Positions 8,440-18,985 of a stretch of 64,000 bases of DNA are shown here, in pieces; the stretch's first letter is position 1; the number at the start of each line of letters is the position of its first letter. The notes under the pieces are model-generated. The model ran no database searches. It was given only the letters and a program-made list of their open reading frames with translations, and had not been told where the DNA came from. Origin of the DNA: Hevea brasiliensis (lineage: Eukaryota; Streptophyta; Magnoliopsida; Malpighiales; Euphorbiaceae); the NCBI RefSeq assembly GCF_030052815.1, contig NC_079504.1, positions 54,503,824 to 54,567,823 of the forward strand, read 5' to 3'. The translations under genes were made by a program, and so were the position numbers.

Positions 8440-11078
8440 TGCATAAAGAAGTGGAGGTGTACGTGGATGATATGATCATTAAATCCAGGGGAGAAGAGAG
8501 CCACGTTCAGGTGATGAGGAGGGTATTCGAAAGGCTCAGGAAATACCAGTTGAAACTGAACCCTGCCAAATGCATATTCGGAGCTAGATCGGGAAAGTTG
8601 TTGGGATTCATAGTAAGCGAGAAAGGGATAGAAGTAGATCCAGACAAAGTTCGAGCTATTCAAGAAATGCCATCCCCAAAAACAGAAAGGGAGGTGCGCA
8701 GTTTTCTGGGAAAGTTGAACTACATTTCGAGATTTATTTCTAATCTCACTGCCAAAGCTGAGCCTATTTTCAGACTACTCCGGAAGAACAACCCTACCCA
8801 ATGGGATTCAGTTTGTCAAGCGGCTTTCGAGACAATCAAGCAGTATCTGTCAAATCCACCAGTATTGGTCCCACCTGTGGCGGGCAGGCCTTTGATCCTG
8901 TATATGGCAGTCCAGCAGAACTCGATGGGATGTGTTTTGGGACAACATGATGATACCGGCCGAAAAGAGAGGGCCATTTATTACCTGAGCAAGAAGTTCA
9001 ATGATTGTGAGTCAAGGTACTCCTTCTTAGAAAAGACTTGCTGCGCATTAGCCTGGACAGCAAATCGCCTCAAACACTACATGTTGAATCACAAGACATG
9101 GCTCATCTCCAGGATGGATCCTATCAAATATGTATTCGAAAGCCCATTCGTGCCAGGTAGAATAGCCAAGTGGCAGGTTATACTCTCCCAATACGACATA
9201 GTCTACATGACCCGGAAAGCGGTGAAAGGTAGCGTGATTGCTGACCTCCTAGCAGAAAATCCTATCCAGGATTATGAAGCTCTGGATTTTGAGTTCCCTG
9301 ATGAGCATATTAATGAAGTAGACTGCGAAGAAGAGGGACCAGCCAATGTATGGGAAATGTATTTCGACGGAGCTGTCAATTTGTCCGGTAATGGAATTGG
9401 AGCTGTATTGGTATCCCCGGATGGAAAACATTTTCCGATAGCTGTCAAGTTGAGGTTTGATTGTACCAACAATGTCGCAGAGTATGAAGCTTGTGTAATG
9501 GGTCTGCAAGCCGCTATCGAGAAGAAAATCAGAAAATTGGAGGTGTATGGAGACTCAGCTCTGATAATTTATCAAGTCAAGGGAGAATGGCAAACCAAGG
9601 ATCCAAAGCTGATCCCATATCAGAAGTACTTACTGGAGCTGATTAAGAAATTCGAAGAGATCTCTTTCACTCACCTTAGTAGGGACAAGAATCAATTTGC
9701 CGATGCTTTAGCTACTTTAGCCGTTATGGCTCAAATCGAAAAGGGTCAGATGATTCAGACATTGAGGATTAAAGCAAGAGATGAGCCAGCTTACTGCTTC
9801 ATGATTGAAGAAGAGCCCGACGGTAAACCTTGGTATCATGACATCCTGATCTATTGCAGAACCAGAGAATTCCCTCTGGGGGCAAACCGAAACGAAAAGA
9901 GGATGCTTCGGAGATTAGCATTGGGATACTTCCCCAGTGGAGAAACCCTATACAAGAGAGGGTCCAACGGTGAACTGTTGAGATGTGTGGATGCAAAGGA
10001 GGCAAAGAAAATCCTTTTTGAAACTCATGAGCGAAATTGTGCAACCCATACCAATGGGCACATGATGGCTAAGCAAATCATGCGATGGGGGTATTTTTGG
10101 ACTACAATGGAAAAGGATTGCATCGAGTATTTCCGAAAGTGCCATAAGTGTCAGATTTATGCGGATCCAATAAATGTGCCACCTCACAAGTTATTCAACC
10201 TCGTCTCACCATGGCCTTTTGCAATGTGGGGCATCGATGTGATTGGTCCCATCAATCCCAAGGCATCCAATGGGCACAGATTCATCCTTGTAGCCATCGA
10301 TTACTTCTCCAAGTGGGTCGAAGCCACGTCATACGCGCACATCACACAGAATACGTTTCTCAAATTCTTCAGAAACAATATCATCTGTCGGCATGGCCTC
10401 CCTAATGAAATCATCACTGACAACGCCAAGAATCTGAATGGTCCAAAGGTTCAGAAATTGTGTGATCAATACAAGATCCGACACCTCAATTCTTCCCCAT
10501 ACCGCCCCCAGATGAATGGAGCGGTGGAAGCTGCAAACAAAAATCTCAAGAGGATAATCCGGAAGATGACGGTCACGTATAGGGATTGGCATGATATGCT
10601 TCCCTACGCTCTTCACGCATACCGAACTTCCGTGAGAACCTCAACCGGGGCAACTCCATACTCGCTGGTTTACGGCATGGAAGCGGTATCACCAATTGAA
10701 GTTGAAATCCCTTCTCTAAGGATTCTGAAGGAGTCAGGAATCGATGAGTCAGAATGGATCCAGTCAAGGTTGGATCAGTTAAACTTGCTTGATGAGAAAA
10801 GGTTAGCAGCAGCATGTCATGGGCAGTTATACCAGATGAGAATGGCTAGAGCATTTGACAAAAATGTTCGCCCCCGCGAATTCCAACCCGAGGACTTGGT
10901 TCTGAAGAAAGTACTGTCGAATCAAAACGATCCCCGGGGCAAATGGTCACCAACCCACGAGGGACCCTATGTGGTTAAAAAGGCATTTTCTGGAGGAGCC
11001 TTGATCTTAACCCACATGGACGGTGAAGAATTCCCGAGACCTGTGAATGCCGACACTGTCAAGAGATACTATGCATAA
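8415..11078 (+). CDS. pol: Ogre pol C-terminal part: RT palm/thumb, RNase H, archaeal-type RNase H, integrase
   Basis: The open frame begins at 8343, but the polyprotein enters it near 8415. YVDDMI (8460) is the RT catalytic motif. The first RNase H follows (YMAVQQNSMGCVLGQ), with the usual catalytic aspartate apparently absent, as in other Tat elements. A second, archaeal-type RNase H starts near codon 336 of the frame, with YFDGAVN, AEYEAC, GDSALI and FADALATLA giving an apparently complete D-E-D-D set. Integrase follows: a zinc-binding HERN/H/CHKC region near codons 562-603 and a D,D,E core in GIDVIGP, ITDNAK and GAVEAANK. The C-terminus ends NADTVKRYYA. No chromodomain is seen. Dual RNase H is a marker of the Tat lineage. 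Confidence 0.92.
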   Translation: MVTLFHDMMHKEVEVYVDDMIIKSRGEESHVQVMRRVFERLRKYQLKLNPAKCIFGARSGKLLGFIVSEKGIEVDPDKVRAIQEMPSPKTEREVRSFLGKLNYISRFISNLTAKAEPIFRLLRKNNPTQWDSVCQAAFETIKQYLSNPPVLVPPVAGRPLILYMAVQQNSMGCVLGQHDDTGRKERAIYYLSKKFNDCESRYSFLEKTCCALAWTANRLKHYMLNHKTWLISRMDPIKYVFESPFVPGRIAKWQVILSQYDIVYMTRKAVKGSVIADLLAENPIQDYEALDFEFPDEHINEVDCEEEGPANVWEMYFDGAVNLSGNGIGAVLVSPDGKHFPIAVKLRFDCTNNVAEYEACVMGLQAAIEKKIRKLEVYGDSALIIYQVKGEWQTKDPKLIPYQKYLLELIKKFEEISFTHLSRDKNQFADALATLAVMAQIEKGQMIQTLRIKARDEPAYCFMIEEEPDGKPWYHDILIYCRTREFPLGANRNEKRMLRRLALGYFPSGETLYKRGSNGELLRCVDAKEAKKILFETHERNCATHTNGHMMAKQIMRWGYFWTTMEKDCIEYFRKCHKCQIYADPINVPPHKLFNLVSPWPFAMWGIDVIGPINPKASNGHRFILVAIDYFSKWVEATSYAHITQNTFLKFFRNNIICRHGLPNEIITDNAKNLNGPKVQKLCDQYKIRHLNSSPYRPQMNGAVEAANKNLKRIIRKMTVTYRDWHDMLPYALHAYRTSVRTSTGATPYSLVYGMEAVSPIEVEIPSLRILKESGIDESEWIQSRLDQLNLLDEKRLAAACHGQLYQMRMARAFDKNVRPREFQPEDLVLKKVLSNQNDPRGKWSPTHEGPYVVKKAFSGGALILTHMDGEEFPRPVNADTVKRYYA

Positions 11079-11792
11079 AATGGGTAAAGGATGAAAACCC
11101 GAAAGGGCGTCCCAAAAAAAAAAAAAAAAAAAAAAAAACTTGGGGTGAAAACCCGAAAGGGCGTCCCAAGAACCAAAGTGGAGAAATAAGGAAGGGGGTA
11201 TGAAACCGAGGATGGAGAAGAGACCGTTACGGCATGAGGCTTCAGAGAACTTGAAATAATGGCAGTTAAAAGACTTCAAAACCAACTAAAAGGAATATGT
11301 GAGATCTATCCTTGTACCCTTCCTTTTCCTTTGAAAGTCTATTTTTCCTAAAGCCATAATAAAGTTATACTTTATTCCTTCTGCTTTTGTTGTCCTGTTT
11401 ACTCACTTTTTAATACTATCCTTTCTCTTTGTTTAATGCGCCATTGATTAGTTAAAATTTTTGCCATAAGATTTGAATTCGAAAATTGATAACCTCACGT
11501 ACTTTATTATGAGATTTGCAGGGAATGGCCTTCAAAAAAAAAAAAAAAAAAAAAACTAGGGGTGAAAACCCGAAAGGGCGCTTCTGGTCGAATGGACGAA
11601 AAGAAAGTGAAAACCCGCAAGGGCGCTTTCCGTAAAATAGGAAGAAAGTCGGGAACAGAAAAGGGGCATCCGAAGGAATGGGATCATAGGTCAAGTCTTG
11701 CAACTCCTCCTCCATTAATCATCGGCATTCGGTATCTTGTTAAGTACACTTCGTCAGGAAAGAACTTCATGTGTCAGGGTTAGACTTGCTTT
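11079..11792 (+). other. Ogre 3' non-coding region with poly-A tracts and repeated GTGAAAACCCGAAAGGGCG motif
   Basis: Four copies of a ~22-base motif lie at about 11091, 11145, 11561 and 11606. Runs of 25 and 22 A residues (11114-11138 and 11534-11555) precede the second and third copies. Each copy can form a CCC/GGG stem closed by a GAAA loop, or GCAA in the fourth. A 73-codon open frame at 11562-11783 is rich in these repeats and is not a convincing gene. Confidence 0.75.
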
Positions 11793-13680
11793 GTAAGTTG
11801 ATTTTAATTCCCTGCAATTTAAATTTCTTGTTATCAACCACTGGTTCCTTGATCTAAGTTGATTTTAATTTCTTGCAATTTAAATTTATGTTATCAACCT
11901 CTGGTTCCTTGATCTAAGTTGATTTTAATTTTCTGCAATTTAAATTTCCTGTTATCAACCTCTGGTTCCTTGATCTAAGTTGATTTTAATTTCTTGCAAT
12001 TTACATTTCTGTCATCTACCTCTGGTTCCTTGATCTAAGTTGATTTTAATTTCATGCAATTTAAATTTATGTTATCAACCTCTGGTTCCTTGATCTAAGT
12101 TGATTTTAATTTCATGCAATTTACATTTACATCATCAACCTCTGGGTCCTTGATCTAAGTTTATTTTAATTTCATGCAATTTACATTTCTGTCATCAACC
12201 TCTGGTTCCTTGATCTAAGTTGATTTTAATTTCATGCAATTTAAATTTATGTCATCAACCTCTGGTTCCTTGATCTAAGTTGATTTTAATTTCATGCAAT
12301 TTACATTTCTGTCATCAACCTCTGGTTCCTTGATCTAAGTTGATTTTAATTTCTTGCAATTTACATTTCTGTCATCAACCTCTGGTTCCTTGATCTAAGT
12401 TGATTTTAATTTCATGCAATTTAAATTTATGTCATCAACCTCTGGTTCCTTGATCTAAGTTGATTTTAATTTCTTGCAATTTACATTTCAGTCATCAACC
12501 TCTGGTTCCTTGATCTAAGTTGATTTTAATTTCATGCAATTTAAATTTATGTCATCAACCTCTGGTTCCTTGATCTAAGTTGATTTTAATTTACATTCCT
12601 GCTATCAACCTCTGGTTCCTTGATCTAAGTTGATTTTAATTTCATGCAATTTAAATTTATGTCATCAACCTCTGGTTCCTTGATCTAAGTTGATTTTAAT
12701 TTACATTCCTGCTATCAACCTCTGGTTCCTTGATCTAAGTTGATTTTAATTTCCTGCAATTTAAATTTCCTATTATCAACCTCTGGTTCCTTGATCTAAG
12801 TTGATTTTAATTTCATGCAATTTAAATTTATGTTATCAACCTCTGGTTCCTTGATCTAAGTTGATTTTAATTTCATGCAATTTACATTTCACATCAACCT
12901 CTGGTTCCTTGATCTAAGTTGATTTTAATTTCTTGCAATTTACATTTCTGTCATCAACCTCTGGTTCCTTGATCTAAGTTGATTTTAATTTCATGCAATT
13001 TAAATTTATGTCATCAACCTCTGGTTCCTTGATCTAAGTTGATTTTAATTTCATGCAATTTACATTTCTGTCATCAACCTCTGGTTCCTTGATCTAAGTT
13101 GATTTTAATTTCTTGCAATTTACATTTCTGTCATCAACCTCTGGTTCCTTGATCTAAGTTGATTTTAATTTCATGCAATTTAAATTTATGTCATCAACCT
13201 CTGGTTCCTTGATCTAAGTTGATTTTAATTTCTTGCAATTTACATTTCAGTCATCAACCTCTGGTTCCTTGATCTAAGTTGATTTTAATTTCATGCAATT
13301 TAAATTTATGTCATCAACCTCTGGTTCCTTGATCTAAGTTGATTTTAATTTACATTCCTGCTATCAACCTCTGGTTCCTTGATCTAAGTTGATTTTAATT
13401 TCATGCAATTTAAATTTATGTCATCAACCTCTGGTTCCTTGATCTAAGTTGATTTTAATTTACATTCCTGCTATCAACCTCTGGTTCCTTGATCTAAGTT
13501 GATTTTAATTTCCTGCAATTTAAATTTCCTATTATCAACCTCTGGTTCCTTGATCTAAGTTGATTTTAATTTCATGCAATTTAAATTTATGTTATCAACC
13601 TCTGGTTCCTTGATCTAAGTTGATTTTAATTTTCCTGTTATCAACCTCTGGTTCCTTGATCCAAGTTGGTTTTAATTTTC
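11793..13680 (+). repeat. Tandem array of ~60-bp monomers (about 31 copies) in the Ogre 3' region
   Basis: The monomer contains CTAAGTTGATTTTAATTTC, a GCAATTTA(A/C)ATTT variant, and ATCAACCTCTGGTTCCTTGAT. Most copies are 60 bases. Some are shortened to about 48 (AATTTACATTCCTGCTATCAA). The array decays at both ends, with the last recognisable unit near 13670. A block of about 670 bases is duplicated at an offset of 759 bases (about 12170-12840 and 12929-13599) with the same order of monomer variants. Ogre elements of other plants carry tandem arrays here that have seeded satellite DNA. Confidence 0.95.
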
Positions 13681-13810
13681 TAGTATTCTAACTTCCGTTG
13701 CCAATCTCTAGGTCATTAACTTAGGTACACCTAATCGTCCAAAATATGAGTCTGAATCTTTACATAATTCCTACACGGAAATTTTTTTTTTCCTTTAATA
13801 GAAATTATGT

Positions 13811-13823
13811 AAAGAGGGGCAGC
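13811..13823 (+). promoter_or_regulatory. Polypurine tract of the Ogre element
   Basis: AAAGAGGGGCAGC directly precedes TGTCGACACC, the inferred start of the 3' LTR. The tract primes plus-strand DNA synthesis. The purine run followed by CAGC before TG is the form usually seen in Ogre elements. Confidence 0.8.
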
Positions 13824-14413
13824 TGTCGACACCATATTTTGGCCGATCCCCAAAATCAATAAAACTTTGAAACCGATCCCCGGTACTAAGTCTCCTTTGG
13901 ACAGCTAATCACGTTTCCGACCCCTCTTTGATAGGCGTCACAATTCGATCTCTCCTCACAAAGAATTAAATCAAATTGTTAAGTTCTCGCATCACCAAAG
14001 CTTTACCAATCTATCGCTCACCGATCTCTCAAACCCATTGTGAAACTCGGGACCCGTCAAGTATATTCTGATAAGCGAAATGAACGGCACTAGATCTTTT
14101 CTTACCAGTTTTATTGCCGATCTCCCTTTTGAAAGTTTAAGAGCTAAGGTTTTGGTTCGGTTTAATGAGGATTCCGATCTTAAGTATTCGAGTTAAATTT
14201 TCAATTTTAATCAAGTCCCATTCAACATTTCTTCCCCACCGACCTCATGCTTATTGTGCTTTCCGATCTCTTATACTTAGATTAATAATTGCATTTAGTT
14301 CTTGTTTCGCTATGCTCATACAATCAAATACTTAGGCAATTCAGAGATTTTCCAATCACATCCATTCATTGAACAAAAGAGACATTCCATTCCTTTTTTT
14401 TTTTTTGTACAAG

Positions 14414-15355
14414 TTATTCAGCTGGAGGATCACCCCCAGCCTGATTTACATTTTGCTCACTCTCTCTCACACCCTCGGCTTCCTCCTCACTGTCCTCATC
14501 GTCGCCCCCAGGAGCCAGGTCGGCCATCCAAGAGAAGTCCTCTTCTGGGTAACGCTTCTGGAGTTCGGCTAAGAGATCCTTGTGAGCGTTCACATAGGCA
14601 CCGGCTATTCCTGTCACCATCTCTTCATCTTTTGCCACCATCTCTTCATCTTTCGCCTTAAGCTCCTCGATAAGTTGGGCGACCTGAGAAGCATCATTGG
14701 CCCGGAGCGCCTCGACTTCCCTGAGGGCACGATCCCTTTCAGCTAGAATATGATTCTGTTCGACCACTCTGTCTTCATAGAACTTCACCCGCCCCTCAAC
14801 TTGAGATATGTAATCCCGAGCGGATGCAAGTTGGGATCGGAGGGAAGCCATTTCCTGATCTTTCTTCCCGATCTCCTTACCCAGACGCTGAACCTTTTCC
14901 CAAACCATGGTCTGATTCACCAGGCACTCCACGTTCAGGCTCATGGATTGAGTCAAGATATCATCAAGGCTGTTCGGGGATAGCCTATCCCGATCCTCCC
15001 GAAGGAAGATGGAAGACCCCAAGACTTTGGCAAAACCGGGGTTCTCCCGAACAGTCCAGGTTATTCTTGAGAATCGTCGATGCACAGCGCCACGAGAAGA
15101 GGCCCTCGCAGAAGATTGAGAAGGACCCCTTTCTGTGCTTGGAACAATTGGAAGAGATGGAGGCTGCTCTTCTGATCTAAGAGGAGATCGGACAGCTTCT
15201 GCGGTCGGCGGACCCGAGGGTTGAGGCAGGTCCCCTTGTACTTCCCTAAGTTCATGACCAGGTGTTCGAAGCATTTCCGAACGCTTCATCTCCTTTATTT
15301 TCCGGGAGATCTCTTTGTCCTTCTTTCGCTTCCTAGAACCCTCACCACCCGCCAT
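14414..15355 (-). CDS. Antisense ORF in the Ogre LTR: coiled-coil C-terminal part of a transposon-associated protein
   Basis: This 313-codon open frame runs opposite to the retrotransposon. It starts MAGGEGSRKRKKDKE. Residues about 105-145 carry LTQSMSLNVECLVNQTMVWE, and residues about 150-245 form a coiled coil (EKVQRLGKEIGKKDQEMASL, RDRALREVEALR). An acidic tail (GGDDEDSEEEAEG) ends it. This matches the C-terminal half of plant 'putative gypsy-type transposon' proteins. The bases before it look like a splice acceptor: TTTGTGCAG ends at 15358 on the minus strand, with a possible donor GTATTTTC at 15418. The ATG may therefore not be the true start and the protein may continue upstream. Function unknown. 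Confidence 0.7.
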   Translation of the reverse strand: MAGGEGSRKRKKDKEISRKIKEMKRSEMLRTPGHELREVQGDLPQPSGPPTAEAVRSPLRSEEQPPSLPIVPSTERGPSQSSARASSRGAVHRRFSRITWTVRENPGFAKVLGSSIFLREDRDRLSPNSLDDILTQSMSLNVECLVNQTMVWEKVQRLGKEIGKKDQEMASLRSQLASARDYISQVEGRVKFYEDRVVEQNHILAERDRALREVEALRANDASQVAQLIEELKAKDEEMVAKDEEMVTGIAGAYVNAHKDLLAELQKRYPEEDFSWMADLAPGGDDEDSEEEAEGVRESEQNVNQAGGDPPAE

Positions 15356-15418
15356 ACCTGCACAAAGAAAAGGTCCGTGAGATCGCTAAGGTCACGAGAT
15401 CGAGATCTGAGAAAATAC

Positions 15419-16263
15419 CAATGCCGAGTCGAGAGCGGAAGTTCGCGGTCTTGGCGATGGCGATTGAATAGTCCAATGGTGCGGCTCGTGATCCACCGCA
15501 TCCAAATAAGAATACTTTTGAGTGGCAGCTGACTCTTGAGATCCATCACTATTAAGCTATCCTCTGGTTTAGGGTAATGCGCCGGAATCAAGGGCCCTGG
15601 TGCCACCAGTATGGGGAAGTCCTCAGCGGCTCGGATCTTTGCTCCTCGAATGAAGAAAGCGGTTCTTCCAATTCTTAAGGGACGAGGCGGAATCTGAAAA
15701 GAGCCCATAATGAGGCTTCGCCTAAAAAGAACCGATGTTCGTCATCCTTTGGCGAGTTAGCCTATGCGATTCGGCGAAGTCCTTAGCCGTAGTCTGATTC
15801 CCTTAGCTCGGCCACGAGCCTCGGAAGGCTACTAAGATCCTCCACGAGTTAGGGTGAACTTGAGCAATGCACACTCGGTGAAGTTTTAGGACCTCCTTGT
15901 AGAAGTCATCTAGAGGAACCAAGACCGGCCTTTAAGCGTTCCTCGTACACCATAACTCTGTCATTCTCCTCAAAAAATGTCGGTTCGGTGATAGCGTGAC
16001 ATCGGATAAGTTCATACGAATCGGGGCGAATCTGTACTCTGGCCCAAGCGATTGCGGTCAGTTCTCGAAGAACCGACGGTAGCTCATCTATAGGAGAGTC
16101 TCCCTCCTGAAGGAGGTGCACGCCTTGATGGTATGACCGCCCCGACCTAGAACGGAGACCCTAGGAGGTTACATTTGCGCTTGGCCCGACCACTTCTTCT
16201 TCGTCGACGACCACGAGGCCGAATCGAGGAGGACTTGCGCTCTTTGACCTTGGCGCCACTCAT
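15419..16263 (-). pseudogene. Upstream (N-terminal) part of the antisense LTR gene, decayed
   Basis: On the minus strand the gene starts at ATG 16263 with MSGAKVKERKSSS and an arginine-rich run. It then continues in other frames with DELPSVLRELTAIAWARVQI and RPDSYELIRCHAITEPTFFE, then LDDFYKEVLKLHRVCIAQVH with PNSWRILVAF, then IGRTAFFIRGAKIRAAED. These segments in this order resemble the plant Transposase_28-like 'putative gypsy-type transposon' domain. Frameshifts near 16130 and 15910 and a stop near 15800 break it. Together with 14414-15355 it forms one gene of about 1.85 kb inside the LTR, read against the element. Confidence 0.65.
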
Positions 16264-16413
16264 TTTCAAAAGAAACAAAGAACTTAAACTAAAAAGAAGA
16301 TCAAAGCCCTTAGGAGTCCGATGGCGTCGGAAAACTTGAGAAAATGAGAGAACTTGAGTTGTGAGCAAGAGGCGAAAATGGAATGAAAGAACAACTGGCT
16401 AACCCTTCACCCC

Positions 16414-16421
16414 TATTTATA
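16414..16421 (-). promoter_or_regulatory. TATA box for the antisense LTR gene
   Basis: TATAAATA on the minus strand lies about 150 bases upstream of the antisense ATG at 16263, a normal plant promoter spacing. The + strand reads TATTTATA here. No transcript evidence is available. Confidence 0.55.
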
Positions 16422-16669
16422 CTAGTCCGAGCATTTAATGCTCACGAGGTTCCAGGCAGTGCATCGGTTAACGGGATTCGCCAGTTGTTCTGACACGTCT
16501 CTCGAACATTCCGAGATCGGTTAATTGGAGATCGGCATAATAAGTTGAATATTTTGAATAAAGGATCAGTTAAGAGTCATTTTGTTAGGAACCAGATCGG
16601 ACAAATATATCAGAGATCGGAAAATAATCAATAAGATAATAATTGGAGAAACAAGATTTTTATTTCCAA

Positions 16670-16850
16670 AAGATCGGATTACATCATTATGGCGATCTCT
16701 AGGGATCGAATTACAATAAAGGTCTAACTACATCATTTGGGCGATCTCTAGAGATCTGATTACATTGACAGATTACATCATTTGGGCGATCTCTAAGGAT
16801 CGGAATACACTAGAGATCTGATTATATCAAAAGGCTGATCTAAGGATCAG
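16670..16850 (+). repeat. Short imperfect direct repeats in the Ogre LTR
   Basis: Three copies of ACATCATTTGGGCGATCTCT or a close variant occur near 16681, 16732 and 16774, interleaved with AGAGATCTGATTACAT-type units. Just downstream, ACACCCAATGTG preceded by CATTGTCG occurs twice (about 16896-16950). Confidence 0.75.
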
Positions 16851-17842
16851 TTTATAACTGATCCCAAGGATATTATTGCCGACCGGATGCTTCATCCATT
16901 GTCGAACACCCAATGTGGGAGCAAACCATTGTCGGAACACCCAATGTGATGAGAAGCCGAATGAACTCGGTTGAGCGACTCGAGATCGGTACAAGCGAGG
17001 TCCGCAATCTGGTCGGTCAAATCCAGTTCTCTCACCATCGTCAGTTAAGGTCATTCGATCACCGGGATCGTAAATTTTCAGTCGGTGAGTAAAGAAGTCC
17101 ATCGGAAAAAGATCAAAGCCACAGTTGTAGCCGGAACTTCCGCCGGAGTAGCTAGAACAGGAAAAGTAAGAAGGAAGAGAGGAAAATCGGATGAAGGAAA
17201 TGTCTGCATCGACGGGGTATATATAGGGGAAAATGAGCATTTATTCTTTGAGCGACAAGCGGTAAGCGCGGGAATCGAGGGCAATTAATGCTTTGACGAG
17301 ACGGACTGAGGAAGGGAAAGATCGGAATAATAGATCGGAAGATAGGAGACCAGCATGAAAGATCGAGAAAGAGCATGTGAAAGAGATCGAAAGAGGAGGA
17401 GGATCGGAAGGCAAAAGAATAAGACAAATCCCAATAGCAGTCGTGAGAATCGGTAGAGGTAGTTAAAGTGTGGCGACGAGATCTCCACCGCACGCCTAAG
17501 AATCGCCCACAATCTTTGTGAGTGCGAGGTATGTCATGGCAGATCCTGTACACCCCAATCTCCACCGTTGATCTCACTTGTAAGGACAAACCTGGAACCC
17601 TTGGATCAAGAGAGAAGACGACAATACCAGCGCCTTTCGCTCTTAGCCCTCAGATCATTCCGGACAAGAAGATTTGGGACCGTTAGATCGAAAGAAGAAA
17701 AGGACAAATATTCTGAAGAGAGATCTCAGCCATTCATTTTGATTCTCTTTAGTTCCTGAACATCCGATCATGTCCTTCGAAATCTTGACCCTCCATCTCC
17801 CTCCAAATAAATCCTGACCCTTCATGGGGAGCACCAGATTCC

Positions 17843-17850
17843 TATAAATA
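17843..17850 (+). promoter_or_regulatory. Candidate TATA box of the Ogre LTR promoter
   Basis: TATAAATA in the context CCTATAAATACC lies in the + strand about 750 bases before the part shared with the visible 5' LTR. It would place transcription start near 17875. A second candidate, TATATATAGGGG at about 17217, is symmetric enough to be read either way. Confidence 0.5.
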
Positions 17851-18767
17851 CCTGCATGAAAAACTGTTCAAAGGACGGAAAAATATAGGCAAGAGGCAGT
17901 GACTATAGTGGAATAACTCTGAAACTTAATTCAGTTTGTTACTCTGCTATTTTGAGTTTTCGTAGAAAAAACTTTTGAAACTAGTTTTTACAAGTGTTTT
18001 CTTGCAAAAGGATTACGGAATACCAAACTTTTCATTTTCATTCGTTCATTATCTGTGGCACTCCCACTTTCTCTGTTATCCTCTATTTCCATTCATATTA
18101 TCTAAGCTCAACTCCACTCAAGCTTGGTTATTTTGACTGTTTACATTTTAACAAAGAATACTTCATTTGAGGCAAACCACAGTCCTCATTGCCAACACGC
18201 AATCTTGCTACTTTTTACGATTCTGTAGTTAGATCAATAGACTCGACTCCCTACAGGTCAGTGTTAATATCGCCATTTTATTAAGTCTAGCTCTCGTTTC
18301 ACATATTTCCTTTATTCTCTTTCTTATGCCTGTTGTTTTCTTTAAGTTTATGTCATGCTAAAAAAAACAAAGCAAAAATATGTTCTAGTTTACTCCGTCT
18401 TTGGTTAACCCACACTTAGTTAATCTTTATTATTTACGAACGTAAGTCATCTAGTCCCGAGTTACGTAGAAACAGCTAGACAAAATGTAGGTAACTGTGT
18501 TTGAATCACTAGGCTGACGTAGAAGGCGATCCGGCAAAATGCCATAAGGCGGAATAAAAATCAAAACTCAGGTAAGTAAAAGGGTACATATAGGATACTG
18601 ATAAAGTGACCATAGGGGAGATCAGCAAAATCCCGCATGACGCCCCTTATTTAGTCACAAAATGCCAACGAGTTAAAAGAAGTCTTATTTCGACCTTTGG
18701 CACCTTTAAGTACCAGAGCTCTTAAACTTAGGCTTTTAAGATATATAGCTGCGATCAAATTTCGAAG

Positions 18768-18985
18768 AGATCGGAGGAGAGTTCTTATCCGGTCTCAACT
18801 CAAAATTTTAATAAACATTAAATAGGGATCGGAGGAGAGTTCTTATCCGGTCTCAACTCAAAAATTTTAATAAACGTCTAGAGGAGATCGGAGGAGGGTT
18901 CTTATCCGATCTTCCCCCAAAATTTTAATAAATAACTTAAAAGAGATCGGAGGAGAGTTCTTATCCGATTCTCACACCAAATCTT
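18768..18985 (+). repeat. Four tandem ~58-bp repeats, 3' LTR copy
   Basis: Same array as 171-390, with the same four variants in the same order. Confidence 0.85.

Noticed and set aside
11793..13680. Regular repeats resembling a CRISPR array
   Set aside because: The repeats are head-to-tail 60-base monomers without unique spacers, in a plant retrotransposon; Ogre elements are known to carry such arrays.
15061..15255. Open frames on both strands opposite the antisense LTR gene
   Set aside because: They are shadows of the 14414-15355 frame, which alone has coiled-coil periodicity and family resemblance.
17078..17589. Overlapping frames on both strands in the Ogre LTR near 17.1-17.6 kb
   Set aside because: No domain, low-complexity serine and phenylalanine content, and no continuation; they probably reflect the purine-rich strand bias.
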